Source of the DNA: Euryarchaeota archaeon UBA220 | GTDB lineage: Archaea > Thermoplasmatota > Poseidoniia > Poseidoniales > Thalassarchaeaceae | Direction of reading: 5' to 3' | Length of the DNA: 8,835 nt | Assembly: GCA_002501885.1 (NCBI GenBank) | Contig: DAON01000074.1 | Coordinates: 1 to 8,835, forward strand | In this document: positions 1 through 5,428 of the stretch, in pieces | Layout: every line of letters begins with the position of its first letter | How positions within the stretch are numbered: the stretch's first letter is position 1 | Position numbers and translations under genes: made by a program | The notes under the pieces: model-generated | What the model was told of the DNA's origin: nothing | The model's input: the letters and a program-made list of their open reading frames with translations, nothing else | Database searches by the model: none

Positions 1-839
1 ACAAGAACTGCAATCAGAAGTAACCACACTAGGTTATCCATAGTCGACTCATTGATATCATGACTGATTAGATCATCAGAGATTACTCCGTAAGTCAGAA
101 CGCTACTTTCACCTAGTAGACTCCTTATTCCTGCAGATAAATCGCGCCTGTCTTCGTTGCTGATGTCCCCACTGATTTCAATGACCCACATGGTGCTAGA
201 GGCCAAAGGAGTGGGATTTCCTTCTCCAGTATCCAACCATTCGCATATGGGGTCATATTCGAAGTCAGTGTGTAACATTGCTGAGGCCGCAAAGGATGCC
301 GAGGCGATAGCCTGGTCGTTACCGATGGCATCCGAACACTCTTCTCCATCCGAGACCGCATCCAACAATTCAGCCCAGCCAGAGAACTCCGAGAGATCTC
401 TCGACTGCCCATCACGCTCATCTAGAGCAGTTTGTATGATGCCTGCAGCATTAAGGTGAGAGACGATGAAGTCACCATTGTTTCTAGAATAATCTTCAAC
501 TCTGTTTAAATCAACAGATAACTGCTGTAGGGCGCCCATCTCCAGCACATTACATTGCGAGTCATCACAAGCATTTCTTCCATCTGCCGATTCACTGTAT
601 GGCCTGACATCGATGTAAAGTAGATGCGGGTATGCCCCCATCTCCTCATTGATTCGATCTTCTGCTGAGTCGGAATCTGATTCAGGAGCGAATGATGAAA
701 TTTCAGTAGTGAATCCTGGAAATCCCATCAGAACCTGCATCATTGCTGCAGTAAACAGCACACTCACGACTACTATGGCCATTGAGGATTTCTCGAACAG
801 CCTCTCAAGGGCCTCCGAGGATGCAACTCCCTCGGTCAT
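1..839 (-). CDS. MMPL/RND-superfamily exporter, N-terminal part (runs off left edge)
   Basis: The minus strand is open from ATG 839 to base 1, giving 279 residues with no stop, so the C-terminus lies outside the window. Seen: about 18 cytoplasmic residues, one hydrophobic segment (about 19-40, core AIVVVSVLF), a long polar domain (about 41-265), and the start of a second membrane segment (NLVWLLLIAVL, 269-279). This topology of TM1, large external domain, then TM2 is that of half an RND/MMPL exporter. PHLLYIDVRPYSE (71-83) and GVISDDLISHDINEST (251-266) resemble the porter-domain strand and pre-TM2 region of such proteins. The outer domain has four cysteines (C91, C96, C168, C199), possibly disulfide-bonded. 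An in-frame TTG at 851, with GGAG at 860-857 five bases upstream, is an alternative start adding four residues. The substrate cannot be told. It is probably a relative of the exporter at 5429-8614, but their N-termini differ greatly. Confidence 0.8.
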   Translation of the reverse strand, partial: MTEGVASSEALERLFEKSSMAIVVVSVLFTAAMMQVLMGFPGFTTEISSFAPESDSDSAEDRINEEMGAYPHLLYIDVRPYSESADGRNACDDSQCNVLEMGALQQLSVDLNRVEDYSRNNGDFIVSHLNAAGIIQTALDERDGQSRDLSEFSGWAELLDAVSDGEECSDAIGNDQAIASASFAASAMLHTDFEYDPICEWLDTGEGNPTPLASSTMWVIEISGDISNEDRRDLSAGIRSLLGESSVLTYGVISDDLISHDINESTMDNLVWLLLIAVL

Positions 840-880
840 ACGGCCGCCCAATCGAACTCCATCTATAACTTAGGCTCCGA

Positions 881-900
881 TTGGACCCTTCGGGGTCCAA
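881..900 (+). promoter_or_regulatory. Perfect 8-bp inverted repeat with cUUCGg tetraloop upstream of rpoL
   Basis: TTGGACCC (881-888) and GGGTCCAA (893-900) are exact reverse complements separated by TTCG. Read on the plus strand this is an RNA hairpin closed by C(UUCG)G, one of the most stable tetraloops known. It sits in the 109-bp spacer between the divergent exporter (start 839) and rpoL (start 949). It could be a leader hairpin of the rpoL-truD transcript or a two-fold operator in DNA. An AT-rich stretch at 862-871 (CTATAACTTA) might be a TATA element for the plus strand, which would place the start near the hairpin. No U-tract follows it, so a terminator is unlikely. The structure is seen directly; its role is unknown. 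Confidence 0.5.
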
Positions 901-948
901 CATAGAGATGAAAGCCCTCAAAAGGGAGCGTCCGGTCGCGCGGCTGAC

Positions 949-1206
949 ATGCCAATCAAGGTACTCTTGAACGAAGGACGCGAACTAAGACTGCGAATGT
1001 CCGGTGAAGACCACACTTCGCTGCAGTTGTTCCGCTCAAGACTCAACTCTAGTAAAGATGTGGAATATTCCAACTACTTCCAGCAGCACCCGGACTTGGA
1101 TGAACCCGAATTATACATCAGAACTGTCAAGGGAAAGAGCGCCGAGAAGGTATTCAAGAGTCTATGTTCAGACATCTCGAAGGATCTGTCGAAACTCAAA
1201 CTGTGA
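949..1206 (+). CDS. rpoL: DNA-directed RNA polymerase subunit L (Rpo11)
   Basis: An 85-residue protein matching archaeal RpoL (eukaryotic Rpb11/Rpc19 family), which pairs with RpoD to form the assembly platform of the archaeal RNA polymerase. Seen: the family signature GEDHT (19-23) followed by a LFRSRL helix, a beta region with QQHPDLDEPELYIRT (45-59), and a C-terminal amphipathic helix (about 62-83, with KSAEKVFKSLCSDI) that normally packs against the partner subunit. Length is close to the usual 85-95 residues. ATG 949 gives the expected MxIKVL start. No strong Shine-Dalgarno precedes it, so a leaderless or short-leader transcript is plausible. truD follows immediately on the same strand, so the two are probably co-transcribed. 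Confidence 0.93.
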   Translation: MPIKVLLNEGRELRLRMSGEDHTSLQLFRSRLNSSKDVEYSNYFQQHPDLDEPELYIRTVKGKSAEKVFKSLCSDISKDLSKLKL

Positions 1207-1219
1207 TGGCGGTGGAGGT

Positions 1220-2617
1220 TTGTCGTTCAGCTCTATAGAAGAGCAGTTAGGATTGACAGGATGGTCCTCCGACGGCGATGGTATTGGAGGCCTCCTTAAG
1301 ATTAGAGTCGAGGACTTCCGGGTTGACGAGATAGCAGGTATACCCGCTCTCGACCCTAAGGGAAGATTTACTGTCGCCAGAGTCTCTTTGAATAACTGGG
1401 AAACCAACCGTTTTCTAGGGCGCCTTGCCAAGGCATGCGGCATTAGTAGAAGAAGAGTATTCTCTTCCGGGATGAAGGATAAACGTGCTGTCACTAGCCA
1501 GATACTTGTCATCGATGCCCCTAGGGCAAAGGTAGAATCCGCCAAGATAACCGATGCCACAATCGAAGTGATTGGAAGAACTCATCACAAGATTGGGATG
1601 AGTGATCACGATGGAAATAGATTCACAATCACAGTCCGGGGTTGCTGCGACTCTGAAGGCAATCCGATTGACAGCAAGGAGGCTATGGCTAGAGTCAGAC
1701 AGATTATATCTGATATGTCAGAAAGAATGGGTGCGGATTCATTTCCAAATTGGATTGGGCCACAACGGTTTGGATCGACGCGCCCAGTAACTCCTGAAGT
1801 TGGCAGATCCGTTATCGAAGGAGACTTCGAGAAAGCCTGTGACTTGTACCTAGGAATGAAAGGCCAGAGTGATACCGAAGATGTCTGGAAATTCAGGAAG
1901 TTATGGAGAGAAGACAGGGATCCAGATGCATGCCTAGAAATCATTCCCGAGCACCTAGGCTATGAGAAATCAATTCTTGAATCATTATCCGAAAAACCTG
2001 AGGACTGGCTTGCAGCATTCAAGCGACTACCAAACTCACTACAACTTCTCTGTGTACATTCGTTGCAATCGTTAGCATTCAATCATGCACTCGCTGCTAG
2101 GATGGACTCAGGACATTCCTTGATTGAACCAATTCTGGGAGATCTAGTGGCCCCTCTACATGCTAATGGTAGAATCGATGTTTCCAAGTTGGCAGAGGTT
2201 ACAGAATCTAATCTTGATAGATGCAGACGGAACTGTAAACTTGGAAGATTAACCGTGACTGGGCCGCTTCCCGGACTCGATTCACAATTGGCCTTAGGGG
2301 AGCAAGGAGAAATCGAAATCACAGGCCTAGAGAGATCAGGATTGACCGATGTCAACTGGAGAATCTCAAGTATTCCAAGGCTTACTTCGTCGGGAACTCG
2401 TCGACCTCTGTCTGTTCCATTTGATTCATTCAGTGTAGAAGAGGCCCAAGAGATGCCAGAGGACCAACTTTCTCAAAGATGGAGGGATGGCCCATCTAGT
2501 TCTGATAGATGGCACCCAGAAGGGACAAGCCTCAGGATGAGATTCTCATTGCCTCCGGGGACTTACGCTACAGTGCTAATGCGAGAGTTGATGAAATCGC
2601 CACTCGATCATTACTAA
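1220..2617 (+). CDS. truD: tRNA pseudouridine synthase D, archaeal type (TruD)
   Basis: TruD isomerises a uridine (U13 in the family) to pseudouridine in tRNA. About 465 residues follow TTG 1220. Seen: GIGGLLKIRVEDFRVDEI near the N-terminus, the catalytic motif GMKDKRAVTSQ (1472-1504) with its nucleophilic Asp, FPNWIGPQRFG (1742-1774) corresponding to the family N-x-x-G-x-QRFG motif, LQSLAFNHALAARM, and a C-terminal FSLPPGTYATVLMREL. The middle region between the QRFG motif and the C-terminus carries the TRUD insertion domain. The start is uncertain. No ATG suits the family N-terminus: in-frame ATGs 1004, 1058 and 1100 lie inside rpoL in another frame. TTG 1220 gives a family-like start (SFSSIEEQLG), but the purine run GGTGGAGGT directly abuts it. 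The stop at 2615-2617 touches the convergent EF-1-beta stop with no spacer. Confidence 0.9.
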   Translation: MSFSSIEEQLGLTGWSSDGDGIGGLLKIRVEDFRVDEIAGIPALDPKGRFTVARVSLNNWETNRFLGRLAKACGISRRRVFSSGMKDKRAVTSQILVIDAPRAKVESAKITDATIEVIGRTHHKIGMSDHDGNRFTITVRGCCDSEGNPIDSKEAMARVRQIISDMSERMGADSFPNWIGPQRFGSTRPVTPEVGRSVIEGDFEKACDLYLGMKGQSDTEDVWKFRKLWREDRDPDACLEIIPEHLGYEKSILESLSEKPEDWLAAFKRLPNSLQLLCVHSLQSLAFNHALAARMDSGHSLIEPILGDLVAPLHANGRIDVSKLAEVTESNLDRCRRNCKLGRLTVTGPLPGLDSQLALGEQGEIEITGLERSGLTDVNWRISSIPRLTSSGTRRPLSVPFDSFSVEEAQEMPEDQLSQRWRDGPSSSDRWHPEGTSLRMRFSLPPGTYATVLMRELMKSPLDHY

Positions 2618-2884
2618 TCAGAGACGGCCCATCTCAAGGGCCTCGATCTGTCCGATTAAGGGATTTAAGTCACGAACTCGGGACTCAAAACCATCGACTA
2701 TACCTTCTCCCTCACCAAGAACGGCTTGAACCTCAATAAACATCATTCCGAAAGCAAGAGGCTTGATTTCGACAGCCTGTACTTCATCCATGTTGCTAAT
2801 GTTGGCAGCAATCTCCTCATAATTTGGAGTGCCCTCATCTGGTTGGTCAATTGTAACCTTGTACTTGACTACTACATGTCCCAT
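2618..2884 (-). CDS. ef1b: Archaeal elongation factor 1-beta (aEF1B)
   Basis: An 88-residue protein of the archaeal EF-1-beta family, the guanine nucleotide exchange factor that releases GDP from elongation factor 1-alpha during translation. Seen: GHVVVKYKV at the N-terminus (first beta strand), the family hallmark IKPLAFGMMFIEV (40-52), the acidic turn GEGEG (57-61), then a helix and final strand. Together these fit the small alpha/beta ferredoxin-like fold, at the usual 85-90 residues. ATG 2884 is chosen over the TTG one codon upstream because an eight-base Shine-Dalgarno, GAGGTGAT (2895-2888), precedes it and family members begin MG-x-V. The zinc-ribbon gene lies 9 bp upstream on the same strand. 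The pair is a known archaeal neighbourhood and should be one transcript. Confidence 0.92.
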   Translation of the reverse strand: MGHVVVKYKVTIDQPDEGTPNYEEIAANISNMDEVQAVEIKPLAFGMMFIEVQAVLGEGEGIVDGFESRVRDLNPLIGQIEALEMGRL

Positions 2885-2887
2885 CAA

Positions 2888-2895
2888 ATCACCTC
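2888..2895 (-). promoter_or_regulatory. Shine-Dalgarno of EF-1-beta, overlapping the upstream stop
   Basis: GAGGTGAT reads on the minus strand from 2895 to 2888 and is fully complementary to the archaeal 16S 3' tail (AUCACCUC). Its first two bases lie in the TGA stop of the zinc-ribbon gene (2896-2894), and three bases separate it from ATG 2884. This fixes the EF-1-beta start and suggests the two genes are translated in a coupled way. Confidence 0.75.
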
Positions 2896-3061
2896 AGGGA
2901 CCGCTGAACCCACACTCGGTACAGACATACTCTACGGCTTGAACCCTGCACTGCTCACTACGGCCAATCGAATATCCACATTCGGGACAGGGGAAAGCAG
3001 TACTCTTCTTGTCAACCAGTGGTAGACCAGATGAGGTACAGATGTCCGCTCTTTGACTCAT
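2894..3061 (-). CDS. Small zinc-ribbon RNA-binding protein (HVO_2753/COG2888-like), partner of EF-1-beta
   Basis: A 55-residue protein read from ATG 3061 to TGA 2896-2894. It matches the small archaeal zinc-ribbon proteins annotated as RNA-binding translation factors and found next to EF-1-beta. Seen: FPCPECGYSIGR (23-34), YVCTECGFSGP at the C-terminus (45-55, the family's closing GF-x-GP), and remnants of two further cysteine knuckles. Relatives carry four Cys-x-x-Cys pairs, for two zinc sites. Here pair 1 is C8-T-S-S11 and pair 3 is S35-E-Q-C38, so each has lost one cysteine, while pairs 2 (C25/C28) and 4 (C47/C50) are intact. One zinc site is therefore probably normal and the other altered or lost. 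The precise role of the family is not settled. Confidence 0.85.
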   Translation of the reverse strand: MSQRADICTSSGLPLVDKKSTAFPCPECGYSIGRSEQCRVQAVEYVCTECGFSGP

Positions 3062-3093
3062 TAGAGAACCCCGATGACGCGGCGACTCGCATT

Positions 3094-3103
3094 CCCTTTT
3101 TAG
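3094..3103 (-). promoter_or_regulatory. Possible TATA box for the zinc-ribbon/EF-1-beta operon
   Basis: On the minus strand, CTAAAAAGGG (3103-3094) lies about 37 bases upstream of the ATG at 3061. With archaeal spacing of about 25 bases to the start site, transcription would begin near 3072 and leave a leader of about 10 bases. It is the most TATA-like stretch for that strand in the 131-bp divergent spacer. No convincing BRE is visible beside it. I see no clear counterpart for the divergent cupin gene. Confidence 0.35.
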
Positions 3104-3192
3104 CGTTGACTTAATCAGTAACGACTACAGACATACCAATCTCATGTTAGGTTAGGGTGAAATACCACCGGCCAAACTAATCAACGAGTAAA

Positions 3193-3645
3193 ATGTCGGA
3201 AGACGAAGCTAATCTGTCAGGCCAAGAAATAGATCTGAACGATTTTGTCACAGATGAGGGCGGAATCTGGAGTTTGAGGCAATTAGAGAAGGTAAGAGGT
3301 TGGAACAACATTGAGTACGCCCCCGGTCTTTCAGGGAAGAACACCCCTTCAACTGGGTTGTCGATGAACCGTGCTTACATCCCACCCGGAGGGATAGCCA
3401 AGGCTCATATCCATGTAGACTTCGATGTCATGATTTACCTGCTCAAAGGCAGTGTCAGGCATGAATATGGTCCGGGATGCAGGAATTCGGTTGTTCACAG
3501 CGCAGGAGATATGTTCTACATTGAGCCAGGCCTGCCTCATGAGGTATTCAATTGCTCAGATGATGAATGGGTGCATGCTGTTGTTGCTCGCTCAGATGCA
3601 TCAGAATGGCAGAATATAGTGCCTTATGATCGAAACTCGGAGTGA
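3193..3645 (+). CDS. Single-domain cupin protein, function unknown
   Basis: A 150-residue cupin_2-type beta-barrel protein. Seen: motif 1, PPGGIAKAHIHVDFDVMIYLLKG (64-86 in two parts: PPGGIAKAHIH and VDFDVMIYLLKG), with candidate metal ligands H72 and H74. Motif 2 runs GDMFYIEPGLPHEVFN (105-120), with H116 and N120. The usual motif-1 glutamate is not in place; D76 or D78 may substitute. Residues 34-46 (VRGWNNIEYAPGL) and the C-terminal VVARSDASEWQNIVPY resemble a group of uncharacterised cupins that keep an 'ARxDxxE' tail. Cupins include dioxygenases, isomerases and sugar- or metabolite-binding proteins, so no reaction can be assigned. ATG 3193 is the only good start. No Shine-Dalgarno lies at normal distance. 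The gene stands alone, with divergent and convergent neighbours. Confidence 0.85.
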   Translation: MSEDEANLSGQEIDLNDFVTDEGGIWSLRQLEKVRGWNNIEYAPGLSGKNTPSTGLSMNRAYIPPGGIAKAHIHVDFDVMIYLLKGSVRHEYGPGCRNSVVHSAGDMFYIEPGLPHEVFNCSDDEWVHAVVARSDASEWQNIVPYDRNSE

Positions 3646-3656
3646 AGTATTCACTC
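3640..3656. repeat. 7-bp perfect palindrome with 3-base loop spanning two convergent stop codons
   Basis: GAGTGAA (3640-3646), loop GTA, then TTCACTC (3650-3656). The left arm contains the cupin stop TGA (3643-3645) and the right arm contains the rlmE stop (complement of 3651-3653). Both transcripts would therefore end in the same hairpin. No U-run follows on either side, so classic intrinsic termination is not shown. Confidence 0.5.
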
Positions 3657-4397
3657 ACTATCTTTGTTCAATCTCCTGAATCCTACTACAGTTTCCTCCT
3701 CATCTTCTGTTTCTTCTACTAGTATCCCCAGCCCTTCAAGGTGCTCATTCACCTGTTCTAGTGCAGTCTTACCTCGAGCAGCAGCGCGAACTCGCGGCAG
3801 TCTATTCTGGCAGATTAGATAAGTCTCCGATGACGAACTCCTGCTTGCAGTAGGTGAAAATCTCTGAACATTGGAGAATCTATCTTTGGCTGCTTCCACA
3901 AGCCCCTCAATACCAGTTCCTTGGAAAATCTTAGTCACAAACGAACCTCCTGCGGGTACGAATCGCATAGCAGCATCAAGAACTAGAGTCGAAAGCTCCA
4001 GGGATATTGTCTGGTCGGTATCATATCGCCCTGTCAGATTAGGAGAGATGTCGCTGACAACCACATTAATGTCACGACCTTCAATAGACTCACTTATGCG
4101 CTCTATTGTGGAGTCATCGGTAATATCTCCGATTATCACAACGGCACCTTCTACGGGAGAAGTAGCGAGCAAATCGATTCCGACAACCAAGCCCTCTTCG
4201 CCGGATTCTTCGACTGCAACTTGCAACCACCCTCCCGGGTGACACCCCACATCGAGTACACAATCACCGGATCTGATTATTGCGAACCTTTCTTGGATCT
4301 GCTTGAGTTTGTATGCGGAACGAGTCCTATATCCCTTGGACCGTGCGATACGCCTCCAGGCATCGCGCCTGTTATCTTGATACCAGCGTTTGCTCAC
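3651..4397 (-). CDS. rlmE: 23S rRNA 2'-O-ribose methyltransferase RlmE/FtsJ family
   Basis: A 248-residue SAM-dependent methyltransferase of the RrmJ/FtsJ family, which methylates the 2'-O of a uridine in the peptidyl-transferase A-loop of large-subunit rRNA. Seen: an N-terminal basic RNA-binding stretch RRDAWRRIARSKGYRTRSAYKL (10-31 in total), SAM motif I DVGCHPGGW (49-57), GID (73-75), and the catalytic K-D-K-E tetrad as K30 (SAYKL), D116 (VSDISPN), K156 (VTKIFQG) and E191 (SSETYLIC). The catalytic core ends near 200. A further tail of about 48 residues, acidic at 228-236 and ending GFRRLNKDSE, is longer than in bacterial RlmE (about 209 residues) and does not look like a TRAM domain. The start is GTG 4397: an in-frame stop lies 24 bases upstream and AGGAGC precedes it. 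It lies 50 bp after the epimerase on the same strand. Confidence 0.92.
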   Translation of the reverse strand: MSKRWYQDNRRDAWRRIARSKGYRTRSAYKLKQIQERFAIIRSGDCVLDVGCHPGGWLQVAVEESGEEGLVVGIDLLATSPVEGAVVIIGDITDDSTIERISESIEGRDINVVVSDISPNLTGRYDTDQTISLELSTLVLDAAMRFVPAGGSFVTKIFQGTGIEGLVEAAKDRFSNVQRFSPTASRSSSSETYLICQNRLPRVRAAARGKTALEQVNEHLEGLGILVEETEDEEETVVGFRRLNKDSE

Positions 4398-4423
4398 GGA
4401 CCTTGCTCCTAGCCCCGGTTAAT

Positions 4424-4437
4424 GAAATGCTCATTTC
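4424..4437. repeat. 6-bp inverted repeat in the epimerase-rlmE spacer
   Basis: GAAATG (4424-4429), spacer CT, then CATTTC (4432-4437): an exact inverted repeat 27-40 bases upstream of the rlmE GTG. In an archaeal promoter this is where TATA/BRE or an operator would sit, so it could mark a separate rlmE promoter. Short palindromes in AT-rich spacers also arise by chance. Confidence 0.3.
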
Positions 4438-4447
4438 CTATACGGGA

Positions 4448-5389
4448 TTAAAGGCCAATCTCCGATATCAGTGCACTAGCAGTATGTCTGATTGCTTCCT
4501 CGGACATCATGTCAGGCTTGTAACCCGTTGAGAACAGACTCTTGACATCTAGAGAGGTCTTAGGTACATCACCTGCCCAGCCCCTGTCGCCCCCTGTATA
4601 TTCGATTGATACTCCTTCTAGTCCACTTTCTTCCACAACAATCTCGGCAATCCTGCGCACAGAACAGGTATCTCCAGTACCTAGATTGTACAGATTGACA
4701 TCTTCTCCAGTGTTGTCAATCAGATGAACCATGGCCTGTACGCAATCGTGAGCCGACATGTATGATTTCTCTTGCATACCGTTACCCAGGACCTCAAGTC
4801 TACATGGGTCTACCTTCAACTTATGAATGAAATCATAGATTACCCCATGTGTTCCTCTAGGGCCAACAATATTTGCAAAGCGATGAACCCATGATTTGGC
4901 ACCGAAAGTCCCGCACCACGCTGTAATCAGTGCTTCTGAGGCTAACTTTGACGCCCCATACAGAGATATTGGCTTAATTGGCCCATATGTTTCCGGCGTA
5001 GGCATGATTTCGGCTTCTCCATAAACTGCTGACGAGGATGAGAAGGAAATCTTACTCACATCTTCAAGCCTCATGGCTTCTAGAACATTGTAAGTAGCCA
5101 CTGTCCCTTGCTTAAGGTCAGTATCTGTCACAGTAGTGCCCAGTCTGATATCAGGATTAGCTGCCATATGATGAACGACATCGACTCCAACCATCGCCTG
5201 TCTGACTGCATCTGGATCGAGAAGATCTGCATTGACAACTTCGACAAATCCCGATTCATCATGATGAGATAGGAACTGCATCCTGCCACTGCTGAAGTTA
5301 TCAAGCACCCTTACTGACTTGCCACGCCCCACTAGAGCATCAACTAGGTGTGAGCCGATAAATCCGGCCCCTCCGGTGACCAATTCCAT
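4448..5389 (-). CDS. NAD-dependent sugar-nucleotide epimerase/dehydratase (extended SDR, GalE-like)
   Basis: A 313-residue extended short-chain dehydrogenase/reductase of the type that epimerises or dehydrates nucleotide sugars, probably feeding glycan or S-layer glycosylation pathways. Seen: Rossmann NAD motif GGAGFIG (6-12), ribose-binding D30 in RVLDNFSSG, NADLLD (53-58), the HHMAANPD segment (73-80), catalytic serine in SSSSAVYG (117-124), catalytic YGASK with Y144 and K148, RFANIVGPRGTHG (170-182), and a C-terminal substrate-side GGDRGWAGDVPKTSLD (266-281). The last motif resembles archaeal UDP-glucose 4-epimerase-like proteins. Sequence alone cannot separate GalE from related C4- or C5-epimerases or dehydratases, so no symbol is given. 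ATG 5389 starts 3 residues before the usual LVTGGAGF. No obvious Shine-Dalgarno is present. It is divergent from the exporter at 5429 and upstream of rlmE. Confidence 0.88.
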   Translation of the reverse strand: MELVTGGAGFIGSHLVDALVGRGKSVRVLDNFSSGRMQFLSHHDESGFVEVVNADLLDPDAVRQAMVGVDVVHHMAANPDIRLGTTVTDTDLKQGTVATYNVLEAMRLEDVSKISFSSSSAVYGEAEIMPTPETYGPIKPISLYGASKLASEALITAWCGTFGAKSWVHRFANIVGPRGTHGVIYDFIHKLKVDPCRLEVLGNGMQEKSYMSAHDCVQAMVHLIDNTGEDVNLYNLGTGDTCSVRRIAEIVVEESGLEGVSIEYTGGDRGWAGDVPKTSLDVKSLFSTGYKPDMMSEEAIRHTASALISEIGL

Positions 5390-5428
5390 GTACTGGCCAA
5401 CCTACTGTATGCCTTGAGTCCATCGGGC

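Noticed and set aside
1..839. Left exporter as a pseudogene because it has no stop
   Set aside because: The frame is uninterrupted over 279 codons and simply runs off the window edge.
649..873. Plus-strand ORF opposite the left exporter
   Set aside because: Shadow of the minus-strand exporter, whose membrane segment and domain pattern are convincing.
912..925. Small inverted repeat CCCT-CAAA-AGGG before rpoL
   Set aside because: Only a 4-bp stem; expected by chance.
908..970. Short upstream ORF (MKALKRERPVARL..., 20 residues) overlapping the rpoL start
   Set aside because: Short enough to be chance, with no Shine-Dalgarno; rpoL itself has a clear start.
1004..1219. Extension of TruD upstream to ATG 1004
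   Set aside because: This part lies in another frame within rpoL, translates to low-complexity sequence unlike TruD, and family similarity begins at about 1229.
2726..3025. Plus-strand 99-residue ORF over the EF-1-beta/zinc-ribbon pair
   Set aside because: Antisense to two recognised genes with a matching operon and Shine-Dalgarno.
3062..3192. Small RNA or C/D-box-like elements in the EF-1-beta/cupin spacer (GATGAC, ATCAG, repeated GTTAGG)
   Set aside because: Box motifs are incomplete and wrongly spaced, and the repeat is only two copies of six bases.
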